Part shown: positions 8,623 to 17,452 of the stretch, one piece after another
Layout of the letters: each line of letters begins with the position of its first letter
Numbering within the stretch: position 1 is the stretch's first letter
Source of the DNA: Mycolicibacterium gilvum
GTDB taxonomy: Bacteria; Actinomycetota; Actinomycetes; Mycobacteriales; Mycobacteriaceae
Length of the DNA stretch: 64,000 nt
Direction: 5' to 3'
Assembly (NCBI RefSeq): GCF_900454025.1
Contig: NZ_UGQM01000001.1
Location: 3,534,001-3,598,000, forward strand
Position numbers and translations under genes: made by a program
Notes under the pieces: generated by a model
What the model was told of the DNA's origin: nothing
Databases searched by the model: none
Seen by the model: the letters and a program-made list of their open reading frames with translations, nothing else

Positions 8623-9263
8623 GTGAGCTCGCCGCCGACGGGATTCCCGTGGCGGTGACGTGCCGGGTACTCAAGCTCGCCCGCCAGCCCTACTACCGCT
8701 GGCGGGCCCATCCGGTCACCGACGCCGAAATCGTCGAGGCCTACCGGGCCAACGCGCTGTTCGACGCCCATAAAGACGATCCCGAGTTCGGGTACCGCTA
8801 TCTGGTCGAGGAGGCCCGCGATGCTGGTGAGCCGATGGCCGAGCGCACCGCATGGCGGATCTGCTCTCAGCAGGGGTTGTGGAGCGTGTTCGGAAAGAAG
8901 CGCGGCAAGAACGGCAAACCCGGCCCACCAGTGCACGATGATCTGATCGAACGCGACTTCACCGCTAGTGAACCAAACGCGTTGTGGCTCAGTGACATCA
9001 CCGAGCATCGCACGGGTGAGGGCAAGCTCTACCTGTGCGCGATCAAGGACGTGTTCTCCAACCGCATCGTCGGGTATTCGATCGACTCCCGGATGAAGTC
9101 CCGGTTGGCTACTGCCGCGCTCAGTAGTGCGGTGGCACGCCGCGGGGATGTGGACGGTTGCATTCTGCACAGCGACCGCGGCAGTCAATTTCGAAGCCGA
9201 AAGTTCGTCCACGCCCTGCACCATCACGGCATGGTCGGCTCGATGGGTCGTGTCGGGGCGTGC
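8600..9263 (+). pseudogene. IS3-family OrfB, N-terminal part (catalytic Asp residues)
   Basis: Downstream of the frameshift site the frame encodes the IS3 integrase domain. It includes the first catalytic Asp in LWLSDITEH and the second in CILHSDRGSQF. After VGSMGRVGAC the sequence is replaced by the Tn554-like element and stops at a TAA inside it. The third catalytic residue, Glu of NAAMESFF, lies 3.4 kb downstream at about 12689. The transposase is therefore inactive unless the inner element excises precisely. Confidence 0.85.
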
Positions 9264-9361
9264 CTGTTGACCGGCTAATCGGGGACGGTACTGGCATGTA
9301 AACGACACGCCAGCAAGGAAAATGCTTGACCGGTGGGGGCCGGCGGGGTTGCACTTGTCTT

Positions 9362-10444
9362 ATGACGATTCAGCATCAGCTGCGTCTGCAAGCAGGCACC
9401 GATGTCGCCTGGGTGTTGTCCGGTCCGGGTTGCGGGAAGTATGCGTTGGTCAACGAATACCTCAGGTATCTGGCCGACCGGAATTACTCTCCTCGCACGC
9501 TGCGGGCCTACGGCTATGACCTGTTGGCATTCTGCCGGTGGCTCGGCAGCGTCGACGTCGAGTTGAGTTCAGTGACCACCGAGACCGTGCTCGACTTCAT
9601 GCGGCACTGCAGGCAGACTCCGATCGCGGGACGCCCCACCAACGTGGTGTCGATGACCGGCACGCGTCTCGACCGTTACTCGTCGACCACCATCAATCAC
9701 CGGCTTGCCGCGTTGACGGGGCTGTTCACCTTCCGGGAGCTGCGTGACCCCGGACTGCGTACCCCAATCCCCAGCGGCCGCGAAGCGCGGCGGGTCAGCG
9801 CCGAGGAACGCAACGGCCTGCTCGGACATCTGGTGAGGCCGAAACGCCGATCGGCGCTGCGCCTGCGTGAACCGCGGCGGCTTCCGCGGGCTTTGAATCG
9901 CCGCGAGACCGCCGAGCTGTTATCGAGCCTGCGAACCTGGCGTGACCGAGCGCTGGCCGGGCTGATGTTGTTGTCCGGGTTGAGATCCGGGGAACTGCTC
10001 ACCCTCGACGTGACTGACGTCGATATCGGAGCCCGCTGGGTGAAGGTGATGGGCAAAGGCGCCAAGGAACGCCGCGTGCCCCTCGATGTGGAGGTCGCAG
10101 GGCTGATCCAAACGTATCTTCTCGTCGAGCGACCCGAATCGGACAGCAACCGCCTTTTCCTGGTCGCCAAAGGCCCCCACCGGGGTCAGCCGTTGACCGC
10201 GGCCGGACTGCGCACCATCTTCCGGTATCACCGGATCAAGTCCGGAGTGCTCGCCGGTCACCCGCATGCGTTACGTCATACCTTCGGCACCGCGATGGCC
10301 GAGGCCGGTGTGGATCTAGCGGTGATGCAGGCACTGCTCGGACACGCCCACATCGACACCACAGCCCGCTACATCCATCTGGCACCCACCCATGTCAAGG
10401 CGGAATACGATGCTGCCCGAACACGATTACGCTCCCACACCTGA
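9362..10444 (+). CDS. Tyrosine recombinase, TnpA-like (Tn554 family)
   Basis: 360 residues from ATG 9362 (MTIQHQLRLQ). The N-terminal core-binding domain (LVNEYLRYLADRNYSPRTLRAYGYDL) precedes a catalytic domain with Arg in SGLRSGELL, the HxxR box HALRHTFGT, a second conserved His in LLGHAHIDTT and the Tyr nucleophile in TARYIHL. All hallmark residues are present, so it should be active in cutting and rejoining element ends. Its 3' end overlaps the next gene by 35 bases, which implies coupled translation. Confidence 0.9.
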   Translation: MTIQHQLRLQAGTDVAWVLSGPGCGKYALVNEYLRYLADRNYSPRTLRAYGYDLLAFCRWLGSVDVELSSVTTETVLDFMRHCRQTPIAGRPTNVVSMTGTRLDRYSSTTINHRLAALTGLFTFRELRDPGLRTPIPSGREARRVSAEERNGLLGHLVRPKRRSALRLREPRRLPRALNRRETAELLSSLRTWRDRALAGLMLLSGLRSGELLTLDVTDVDIGARWVKVMGKGAKERRVPLDVEVAGLIQTYLLVERPESDSNRLFLVAKGPHRGQPLTAAGLRTIFRYHRIKSGVLAGHPHALRHTFGTAMAEAGVDLAVMQALLGHAHIDTTARYIHLAPTHVKAEYDAARTRLRSHT

Positions 10445-12323
10445 AACACCGGCGCAGATCTACGCCGCCTACCTGGTGCACCTACAACGCCGGGACCGCG
10501 GCAACACCGCCTACGCCCAGGCCGCCCGATCGTTCCTGCGGCGCTGGCCCCGAGTCCAGTCATGGGCCGACATCCCACTCGATGAGCAGCTGGCGGCGAA
10601 CTGCTCGACACGCCCATTCGTCACCTTCTTGATGGTCAGCCGACGGTTGCAACCGGGCTACGACTACCTCGTTCACCGCAAGCTGTCGAGTCTGTGGCAT
10701 GAGCTGACCGACAGTTGCCTGCAACCCGACCTCGATCAGTTCATCAGCGCAGCACTGGAACTGGGTTTCACCGAACGGGTCGCCTCGGCCATCGGCTCGC
10801 AGATCATCGCCCGGCTGCTGATCCAGACCGGCCGCCCCTTGACCGGCCTGCGGGAAAGCGACCTGCAGGAGTTGCTGCACGCCTGCCATGTTCGCCAAGA
10901 ACGTACCGGACGCGGCGCCAAGCACTATCGCAGCACCACCCACAGTGCCCGCCAGATTCTGTTCCACCTCGGCATTCTTGATACACAGGCACGGCCGGCG
11001 GTCACTGCGTTGACCCTCGAGCAGCGGATGGTCGACGTTCCTGTCGCGCTGCGACCGGCGTTCGTGGCCTACCTGAACCGCAAATACGCCACCTGCGTGC
11101 CCAAAACGGTCAGTTCCCTGGCCACCCGATTGGCCCATTTCGGCCGGTACCTCGCCGCCGCCGACCCCAGCTTGACCTCCCTGAACCAACTGGACCGCCG
11201 CAGGCACATCGAACCGTTCATCACCTCGCTGACCACAGCCACCAACAGCGTCACCGGTGAGCCGATCACCGTCGCAGACCGGATCAGACGCATCCACGCG
11301 GTGGGAAACTTCCTAGCCGAGATCACCGAATGGGGATGGGACGACGCGCCACCGCGGCGCCTGATCTTCCGCACCGACCTGCCACGGCCACCCCGCTGCC
11401 TGCCCCGATACCTGCCCGTCGACTCCGACCGCAAACTCACTGCCGCACTGGCAAAATCACCCTACCGACTGGCCGCTGACGCACTGCTGGTGCAGCGAGC
11501 ATGCGGACTGCGCATCGGTGAACTGCTCGACCTCGAACTCGACTGCATCCACGAGATCCCCGGCCAAGGATCCTGGCTCAAAGTTCCCCTCGGCAAGCTC
11601 AACTCCGAACGCATGATCCCCGTCGACGACGAGGTCCTCACCCTCGTGGACCGGATCACCACAACCCGCTCATCGGGCCGACCGATGATCCACCCCCGCA
11701 CCGGAGCCCCAGCCGACTTCCTGTTCACCCACCACGGAAAACGACTCTCCCAGAACGCAGTACGTGAAGAATTGAACCGGGCAGCACAGGCCGCCAGCCT
11801 GGGACACATCACACCGCACCAACTGCGACACACCTACGCCACCGCGCTGATCAACGCCGGAGTCTCCCTGCAAGCACTCATGGCATTACTCGGCCACGTC
11901 TCCACCCAGATGAGCCTGCGCTACGCCCACCTCTTCGACCACACCGTACGCACCGAATACGAACGCGCCCTGGATCTGGCGAAGAGCCATATCGGAGCGC
12001 TGCCGAAAACCGCAGTCGGGCTGCCCATCACCGACATCACCGGCACCGGATGGAAGGACACACCGGCCATCAAATCCCGCCTCGCCGGCGGATACTGCCT
12101 ACGCGCACCCGCGCAAGGATCCTGCCCCTACGCCAACATCTGCGAACACTGCCCAAGCTTTCACACCGACTCCACCCACCTGGCCGTCCTCGCCGCCCAA
12201 CGCATCGACGCCCAAGATCTGGCAGCAGACGCAGAAAAACGAGGATGGATCGACGAAGCAGAGCGCCACCACAACCTCGTCTCCCGACTCGACGCACTCA
12301 TCACCGGATCGGCATCCGCATGA
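10410..12323 (+). CDS. Large tyrosine recombinase, TnpB-like (Tn554 family)
   Basis: About 637 residues from ATG 10410, chosen for the AAGGCGG ribosome-binding site six bases upstream; an ATG at 10392 is an alternative. The catalytic domain in the C-terminal half has Arg in ACGLRIGELLDL, the HxxR box HQLRHTYAT, the LLGHVST motif and Tyr in SLRYAHLF. A Cys cluster near residue 570-590 (C-x8-C-x5-C-x2-C: CLRAPAQGSCPY then CEHC) looks like a zinc site and is typical of the TnpB branch. It works with TnpA in element integration and excision. Confidence 0.9.
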   Translation: MLPEHDYAPTPETPAQIYAAYLVHLQRRDRGNTAYAQAARSFLRRWPRVQSWADIPLDEQLAANCSTRPFVTFLMVSRRLQPGYDYLVHRKLSSLWHELTDSCLQPDLDQFISAALELGFTERVASAIGSQIIARLLIQTGRPLTGLRESDLQELLHACHVRQERTGRGAKHYRSTTHSARQILFHLGILDTQARPAVTALTLEQRMVDVPVALRPAFVAYLNRKYATCVPKTVSSLATRLAHFGRYLAAADPSLTSLNQLDRRRHIEPFITSLTTATNSVTGEPITVADRIRRIHAVGNFLAEITEWGWDDAPPRRLIFRTDLPRPPRCLPRYLPVDSDRKLTAALAKSPYRLAADALLVQRACGLRIGELLDLELDCIHEIPGQGSWLKVPLGKLNSERMIPVDDEVLTLVDRITTTRSSGRPMIHPRTGAPADFLFTHHGKRLSQNAVREELNRAAQAASLGHITPHQLRHTYATALINAGVSLQALMALLGHVSTQMSLRYAHLFDHTVRTEYERALDLAKSHIGALPKTAVGLPITDITGTGWKDTPAIKSRLAGGYCLRAPAQGSCPYANICEHCPSFHTDSTHLAVLAAQRIDAQDLAADAEKRGWIDEAERHHNLVSRLDALITGSASA

Positions 12324-12619
12324 ATGAACCCGCCCTGCTCCGAGTCGAGCGCGTCTGCGCCGAACTCGCCACCTCAGGCCAACCCATCACCTTCACCACC
12401 GTGGCCGAACACGCCCAGATCAGCCGCGCGACGCTCTACCGCGACCACCAGCTCCGCGCCATCGTCGACGAACACCGCACCCGACAAACCGACGCCCGCA
12501 CCCTGACCGGCCTGGCCACCGAAGTCGCACACCTGCGCACCGCCGTCGAAGCACTCGCCGCAGGAGTCAAACGCCACGAAGAACAAATCCGCAAGCTCAC
12601 CAAACCACCCCGACGATGA
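12320..12619 (+). CDS. Small TnpC-like protein of the recombinase trio (DUF6262-like)
   Basis: 99 residues whose ATG overlaps the tnpB stop (ATGA). The first half looks like a small DNA-binding region (ITFTTVAEHAQISRATLYRD), similar to a TetR-type helix-turn-helix. The second half is a coiled-coil-like helix (LATEVAHLRTAVEALAAGVKRHEEQIRKL). In Tn554, tnpC influences the efficiency and orientation of insertion; a similar accessory role is inferred here from position and size. Confidence 0.75.
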   Translation: MNEPALLRVERVCAELATSGQPITFTTVAEHAQISRATLYRDHQLRAIVDEHRTRQTDARTLTGLATEVAHLRTAVEALAAGVKRHEEQIRKLTKPPRR

Positions 12620-12671
12620 ACCATTCCGCCCAACACCGCGAGTCCATGAGCCCGGATTAGCCGGTCAAGCC

Positions 12672-12884
12672 GGCGACAACGCGGCCATGGAGAGCTTCTT
12701 CAGCCTGCTGCAGAAGAACGTCCTGGACCGCCGTCGGTGGGACACCCGCGAGCAACTACGCATCGCCATCGTGATCTGGATCGAACGCACCTACCACCGC
12801 CGCCGACGACAGCTCACCCTCGGGCGGTTGACCCCGATCGAATTCGAAGCAATCATGACCACGCCGGCCAGTCAGGCCGCGTGA
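12672..12884 (+). pseudogene. IS3-family OrfB, C-terminal part (catalytic Glu)
   Basis: The frame GDNAAMESFFSLLQKNV carries the catalytic Glu of the DDE triad and continues through IERTYHRRRRQLTLGRLTP to the stop. It is the natural continuation of the OrfB piece ending at 9263. It has no start of its own in the correct context. Confidence 0.85.
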
Positions 12885-12916
12885 CGCAATCTGTCACCTG
12901 ATCGTGCAGCAGACCC

Positions 12917-13713
12917 ACCGTCTCGTTCACCGCATTGCCGACGCCGGCCGGTCCCCCGCCGACCGAAATGCCCTTGTAGCAAGCGATGAGGCCGGCACTG
13001 AGGCCGAACAGTGCCGCCTTGATGATGGAGATGATCACGTCGGCTCCCCCGGTGATCAACGTCAGTCCTGCGATGAACGCTCCTGGCGTCACGTGTTGGA
13101 TGAACACGGCGAACGAGAAGCTTCCTGTCAGACCGACCAGGATGACGATCGAGGACAGCAGTGTCGCGACGACGGTCGCCGCGAGAACGCGGGGCACGAC
13201 CAGGGCCTGAATCGGATCGATGCCCATAACCTTCAGCGCGTCGAGTTCCTCGCGGATGGTCCGCGCACCTAGGTCGGCGCACATCGCGGTCGCGCCCGCG
13301 CCGGCTACCACCAGTACGGTCACGACGGGCCCTAGCTGGGACACGACGCCGTAGGCGGCGCCGGTGCCTGACAAGTCCGCCGCACCGAGCTCGACCAGCA
13401 AGATGTTGAACGTGAACACGAGCAACACGGTGAACGGGATGGCCAACAGTATGGTCGGAAGTAGTGATACGCGGGCAACGAACCACGCCTGCAGCAAGAA
13501 TTCTCGCCAGGCAAACGGCTTCGTCACGATCGCCACGACGGTGTCCAACGACATTCCGACGAAACCGCCGAAGGCGCGGACCGGTTTGGACGCAATGGTC
13601 TCGTAACGGCTCCGCAGCTGGCCCGCGCCACCCCGGCGATGCCGAGATACCTGGTCGGGCACTTCCGAGAATGCAGCCGGGACGGCGGGTTCACCCAACT
13701 GCAACCCACCCAT
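12917..13713 (-). pseudogene. YrbE/MlaE-family permease of an mce locus, C-terminally truncated
   Basis: About 265 genuine residues from ATG 13713 (MGGLQLGEPAVP), preceded by the strong ribosome-binding site AGGAGGT. Several membrane segments and the MlaE signature region (ALKVMGIDPIQALVVPRVLA, EELDAL just before) mark it as YrbE-A type, the permease of Mce lipid/sterol importers. After AVNETV the coding sequence runs into the IS3 terminal repeat and ends about 20 residues later, losing the last membrane segment. No yrbEB or mce genes follow. It is a severed first gene of an mce operon, so import through this system is lost here. Confidence 0.85.
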
Positions 13714-14049
13714 CTTGTGAACCTCCTGAGACGACGCCGTCGCGGGCAACAGAGCCACCACCTGTCGCGTTACAAAAACTAAATTAGACTTAGCTCACAA
13801 CGATTGCAACATCCGCGGCATTACTTGGGACGATGGCGCGCACAGGCGCCCACCTTACTGACGTCGCAGCTTATTTTTCGGTTCCCAGTTAGGTACGGCT
13901 TCCGATCCGGCTGGGCTCGCCGGTGCCGCGCTCGCCGGCGCCCATCAAGCGAGGGTGACCACTCCAGCAGAAGCCGCCCGTATCGGACGCAGCCTGCTTG
14001 CCATGTACCAAATGCTAACTAGAATATTGGCAGCTGCATAGGCGATGGA
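13714..14049. promoter_or_regulatory. Region upstream of yrbE with an operator-like motif
   Basis: No gene is visible. An AT-rich sequence CTAAATTAGACTTAG lies at about 13779-13793, some 70 bases before the yrbE start, in otherwise GC-rich DNA. It resembles the CTAA...TTAG motifs near other operons of this window and may be a TetR-type operator for yrbE. The remaining bases up to the next gene show no feature I can support. Confidence 0.35.
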
Positions 14050-14817
14050 TTGGGGAGAGACTTGGGTAACGCGTGGTCACAGCGCATTTGCGTCTGGAGC
14101 GGGGTGCTGTTTGCCGTCTTATTCTTCGTCGGTTTTGGTCTGATCGCACGGTACATTCCGCCCCCCGATCCGGCCCGCTCGGCAATTGACGTTGCATCCT
14201 TCTACCGCGACCACGCCAACGCCATCCGGGCCGGGATGATCCTGAGCATGTACGGGCTGGTGTTCTTTGTGCCCTTTACCGCGGCAATCTCGGTGCAGCT
14301 GAAGAGAATCGAGGGACAGCACACGCCGCTGTCCTATGCACAGCTCGGAATCGGTTGCACATTGCCGGTGGCGTTTTTCCCGGCGCTCTACTATTTCCAG
14401 GTCGCCGCCTATCGGCCGGAGCGGTCCGCGGAGGCGGTTCAGACACTTAACGACATGGGATGGCTCCCCTTCACCGGAATCGTCTACGCGATTTTCGTGC
14501 AGAACCTCGTCATCGGTATAGCGGTGCTATCCGACCGGCGGGGCAGCCCGGTGTTCCCGCGGTGGTATGGCTACTTTTGCCTCTGGACGGCGCTGCTGTA
14601 CTGCCCAGCGAGTTTAGATGTGTTCTTCCAAGCAGGGCCGCTGGCATGGAACGGACTGTTCTCCTGGTGGCTGTCGTTGGTGGCATTCTTCGCCTGGATC
14701 GTGGTGACCGTTGTGATCACGCTGCAGGCCATCACCAGACAACATCTCAGCGACCAGGCTCAGACGGAACCGACGGATTCGCCAGCGTCCGTGGGCAGTG
14801 AGCCTTCGCGCGCCTAA
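14050..14817 (+). CDS. Hypothetical integral membrane protein
   Basis: 255 residues from TTG 14050, or 251 from TTG 14062, which has GGGGAGAG just upstream. About six hydrophobic spans are visible, beginning with VLFAVLFFVGFGLIARYIPPP and ending with SLVAFFAWIVVTVVITLQAI, followed by a Gln/Thr/Ser-rich cytoplasmic tail. I see no catalytic motif. Such small membrane proteins are common near catabolic clusters of mycobacteria, but I do not know a function. It is divergent from the yrbE fragment and convergent with the monooxygenase gene. Confidence 0.65.
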   Translation: MGRDLGNAWSQRICVWSGVLFAVLFFVGFGLIARYIPPPDPARSAIDVASFYRDHANAIRAGMILSMYGLVFFVPFTAAISVQLKRIEGQHTPLSYAQLGIGCTLPVAFFPALYYFQVAAYRPERSAEAVQTLNDMGWLPFTGIVYAIFVQNLVIGIAVLSDRRGSPVFPRWYGYFCLWTALLYCPASLDVFFQAGPLAWNGLFSWWLSLVAFFAWIVVTVVITLQAITRQHLSDQAQTEPTDSPASVGSEPSRA

Positions 14818-15276
14818 CCTCGCTGCCCGCCAGTCCAGCCACACCGCGTGTGGCCTCATCCATACGCGGCACCGCCCTCCCACGCCGCAGCGACGCATCA
14901 GCGGCGTGCACTCGTGGCGTACTCATGACTCTGGAGCCCTGTCATGAGATTCGTCTTGCCGACTGGCGTCGGTGCGGCAACGAGGATGCAGGCACCGGTT
15001 CCCACGCCGCGGAACCAAAGGCAGCCGGCGACCCGCACCCCAGGGAATCTGCAGCCGCGCAGCCTGATTCGGTAGTACGCGCACGACGGGCTACCGCCGG
15101 CCACCCGGTTTCAAGACGTGCATTGCATGGGTCTAAGCGCGGTCTAAGCGGCCGCATCGACTGACCGGACACGGAAAGTCGAGGAGCCGGCGACCCACGC
15201 AGTGCGGATGCCGCGCCACCACGCCGAAGCCAGCGATGGGGTGGCGGATTCGGCGTGGTGGGCCACGGGCGTGGCG
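14818..15276. other. 459-bp stretch without a supportable gene
   Basis: It lies between two convergent genes. Short open frames exist on both strands, but they lack ribosome-binding sites and have composition typical of chance frames in high-GC DNA. I see no clear terminator hairpin, tRNA or repeat. Confidence 0.5.
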
Positions 15277-17214
15277 TTAGTGCGCTGACTCGAGGTTGTC
15301 GCGCAGCGCGTCCTCGGTGACGAAATCCGTGAGGTCGGCATCGTGTGTCATGAGCCAATAGTCGACGACTCGGTACGGCGAGTTGGTGACGACTCGACCG
15401 CGGCTGTTTCGGTAGTAGGTCGTCATGCCCGGGTGGCTCCACACCAACTTCGAATGTTGCGTGTCGACTTCATTTACCCAGCGGTCGTGTATCTCTGGAC
15501 GGCATTCCACTGCGCCGAGGCCGGCGGCAATCATCTTGGTGATGACATCGATGATGTAGCGGGCTTGGGATTCCCCGATGAAGAAGTAGGAGCCGCCGGA
15601 ACCGGAATTCGTATTGGGTCCATACATCAGGAACAAGTTCGGGAAGCCCGGCACGGTTATGCCGAGGTGCGCCGTGGCATCGTCTTCGCCCCACGCCTCA
15701 TGTATCCGTTTGCCCTCGCGCCCAATGAATTCGATCGGTTGCAGGTAGCTGGTCGTCTCGAAACCGGTCGAGAAAACCAGAATGTCAGCGTCGAACTGCT
15801 CACCAGCGGTGGTCACGACCCCGGATTCGGTGATCTCTGCGATACCGTCCGTGACGAGGGTCACGTCGTCGCGCTTGAGCGCAGCGAACCACCCATTGTC
15901 GAGGAGCATGCGCTTGCCGAAGGGCGGGTAATCCGGGAGGCACTTCTCGATGAGATCCGGCCGCCCCTCGAGCTGATCGACCAGATAGCGCGTGAAGTAG
16001 CGGCGGTGGCCGTCGTTGATCGGGTTGAGCGATCGCTTCGAATCGCCCCATTCCGGATCGATCGTCAGCGACGGATGGATACGATCGTTGAACGTCCATG
16101 CCAGCCGGAATCGGTACCAGGCGTGGTAATTCGGGACGTGCTTCATCAGCCAGTGCACGTCTTCGGGGATCGCAGCGAAGTACTCCGCGCAGGGAGCAAC
16201 CCACTGCGGGGAGCGCTGGAAGATGGTCAGTTGTTCCACCTGGTCGACGATGGCAGGCACTAGCTGCATTGCGCTCGCGCCGCTTCCGATGACGGCAATC
16301 CGCTTTCCGCTGATCTCGAGGTGTTCGGGCCAGTCGGCGGTGTGAAACTTAGGTCCTCGGAATTTGTCTAGCCCCGGGATATCTGGTGTCTTGGGCTTAT
16401 CGAACAGCCCGACACCGCTGATGACGACGTTGCCGCAATGGGCCTTGACGCTGCCGTCTTCAGAACGCGCATACACCGTCCAGCGTTGGGTGTCCTCATC
16501 GTACTCCGCGCGCTCGACTCGGGTGCCGAAGGCGATGTCGCGCCGAATGTCAAAGTGGTCCACGGCTTCTTGGATGTAGGCCACCATTTCGTCGCGCTTA
16601 CCGAAGTGCATTGACCAATCACGGGGGAAAAAGGAGAAGGAGTACAGATAGCTCGGCGTGTCGACGCCGGCCCCCGGATAGCGGTTGGTGAGCCACACTC
16701 CACCGACATCGCTGCTGCGTTCGAGGATGACGAACGGAATCCCGAGTTGGCGTAGCCGGGCCGCGGCGATGATGCCTGAAATCCCGGCGCCGATGATGAC
16801 GACCGAGAAATCCTCGACCGCTAGGGGTTCGGGGTCGGGCGTCGGCGCTAGGCCCATCTCCTCGCGCATCACTCGCTCGTACTCCGGCGGGACGTCCTCA
16901 TCGACACAGATGCTAAGCATCTTGCGCAGCAGCTCGGGATCGGGCAGCGGGACCGCCGCCGACTTACCCGCCGACCATGCTGAAATGGCCGATACCGCGC
17001 ACCGGCGAATCTCGTTGGCCACATCGGGGTCAAAACCGCCGGAATCGTTGGGACTCAGCCCTGATGAACGGGTGGGACGGAACGGATCGTTGAGCCAGCG
17101 TTCCTCGCCGGTGAGCTGATACAGAACCATGGTCAGCGTGGGCAGGTTGGCAGCATTCACGGCGTGCTCCAAACGCCGCTCGTCGATCGGGCTATCCGGC
17201 GGGGTCATCGACAT
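15277..17214 (-). CDS. Baeyer-Villiger-type flavin monooxygenase
   Basis: 645 residues from ATG 17214 (MSMTPPDSPIDER), chosen because AAGGAG lies just upstream. It should insert oxygen next to a ketone to give an ester or lactone, using FAD and NADPH. Motifs: FAD-binding GAGISG near residue 141, the Baeyer-Villiger fingerprint FRGPKFHTADWP, and a second nucleotide motif GSGASA. The roughly 140-residue N-terminal extension before the first Rossmann fold marks it as one of the long forms of the family. It follows the aldehyde dehydrogenase gene after a 238-bp gap that holds a palindromic operator-like site, so it can be controlled separately. Confidence 0.9.
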   Translation of the reverse strand: MSMTPPDSPIDERRLEHAVNAANLPTLTMVLYQLTGEERWLNDPFRPTRSSGLSPNDSGGFDPDVANEIRRCAVSAISAWSAGKSAAVPLPDPELLRKMLSICVDEDVPPEYERVMREEMGLAPTPDPEPLAVEDFSVVIIGAGISGIIAAARLRQLGIPFVILERSSDVGGVWLTNRYPGAGVDTPSYLYSFSFFPRDWSMHFGKRDEMVAYIQEAVDHFDIRRDIAFGTRVERAEYDEDTQRWTVYARSEDGSVKAHCGNVVISGVGLFDKPKTPDIPGLDKFRGPKFHTADWPEHLEISGKRIAVIGSGASAMQLVPAIVDQVEQLTIFQRSPQWVAPCAEYFAAIPEDVHWLMKHVPNYHAWYRFRLAWTFNDRIHPSLTIDPEWGDSKRSLNPINDGHRRYFTRYLVDQLEGRPDLIEKCLPDYPPFGKRMLLDNGWFAALKRDDVTLVTDGIAEITESGVVTTAGEQFDADILVFSTGFETTSYLQPIEFIGREGKRIHEAWGEDDATAHLGITVPGFPNLFLMYGPNTNSGSGGSYFFIGESQARYIIDVITKMIAAGLGAVECRPEIHDRWVNEVDTQHSKLVWSHPGMTTYYRNSRGRVVTNSPYRVVDYWLMTHDADLTDFVTEDALRDNLESAH

Positions 17215-17266
17215 AGGAATCTTCTCCTTGGTACGCCCGGGGCGGCCTGCGCAACCCGGCACTTGT

Positions 17267-17284
17267 ATCTAAATCAGTTTAGAT
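17267..17284. promoter_or_regulatory. Palindromic operator-like site upstream of the monooxygenase gene
   Basis: ATCTAAATCAGTTTAGAT is an inverted repeat with 7-base arms and a TCAG centre, 53 bases upstream of the monooxygenase ATG. It is strongly AT-rich against its surroundings, as expected for a TetR-family operator. The binding protein is not known. Confidence 0.55.
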
Positions 17285-17452
17285 TATGAATGCCGGGAGT
17301 GCAGCAATCTCATCCAGGACTTAGCAGGTATGGCTTGTAGATAAGTGTTTTCGCCGACGCGCCGGAGTGAACGCGCAGCAAAATAGACTCAGAAAGTTGT
17401 CTGACGACGCCCACCTGGTCGTGCGGACCAGGAACTCGCGGGTGATACCGGG

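Larger units (their letters stand above)
9264..12671 (+). mobile_element. Tn554-like / recombinase-trio element inserted in the IS3 transposase gene
   Basis: About 3.4 kb bounded by the inverted repeat TTGACCGGCTAATC (9267-9280) and its exact complement GATTAGCCGGTCAA (12655-12668). The repeat extends less perfectly to GGGG/CCCG on the inner side. It contains three same-strand overlapping genes: two tyrosine recombinases and a small third protein, the gene order of Tn554 tnpABC. It splits orfB exactly between ...GAC and GDN.... No target duplication is evident, as expected for a tyrosine-recombinase element. No cargo gene is present. Confidence 0.82.
8244..12916 (+). mobile_element. IS3-family insertion sequence, split by a Tn554-like element
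   Basis: The ends are inverted repeats: GGGTCTGCTGCACGA plus AGGTGACA at 8244-8268, and its complement at 12892-12916 (23 of 25 positions match). Without the inserted 3.4 kb the element is about 1.27 kb, normal for IS3. It carries orfA and an orfB that is split into two pieces. The flanks differ (tnsB on the left, yrbE on the right) and no direct target repeat is seen. The IS has therefore either brought two loci together through a deletion or lost one original flank. Confidence 0.8.
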
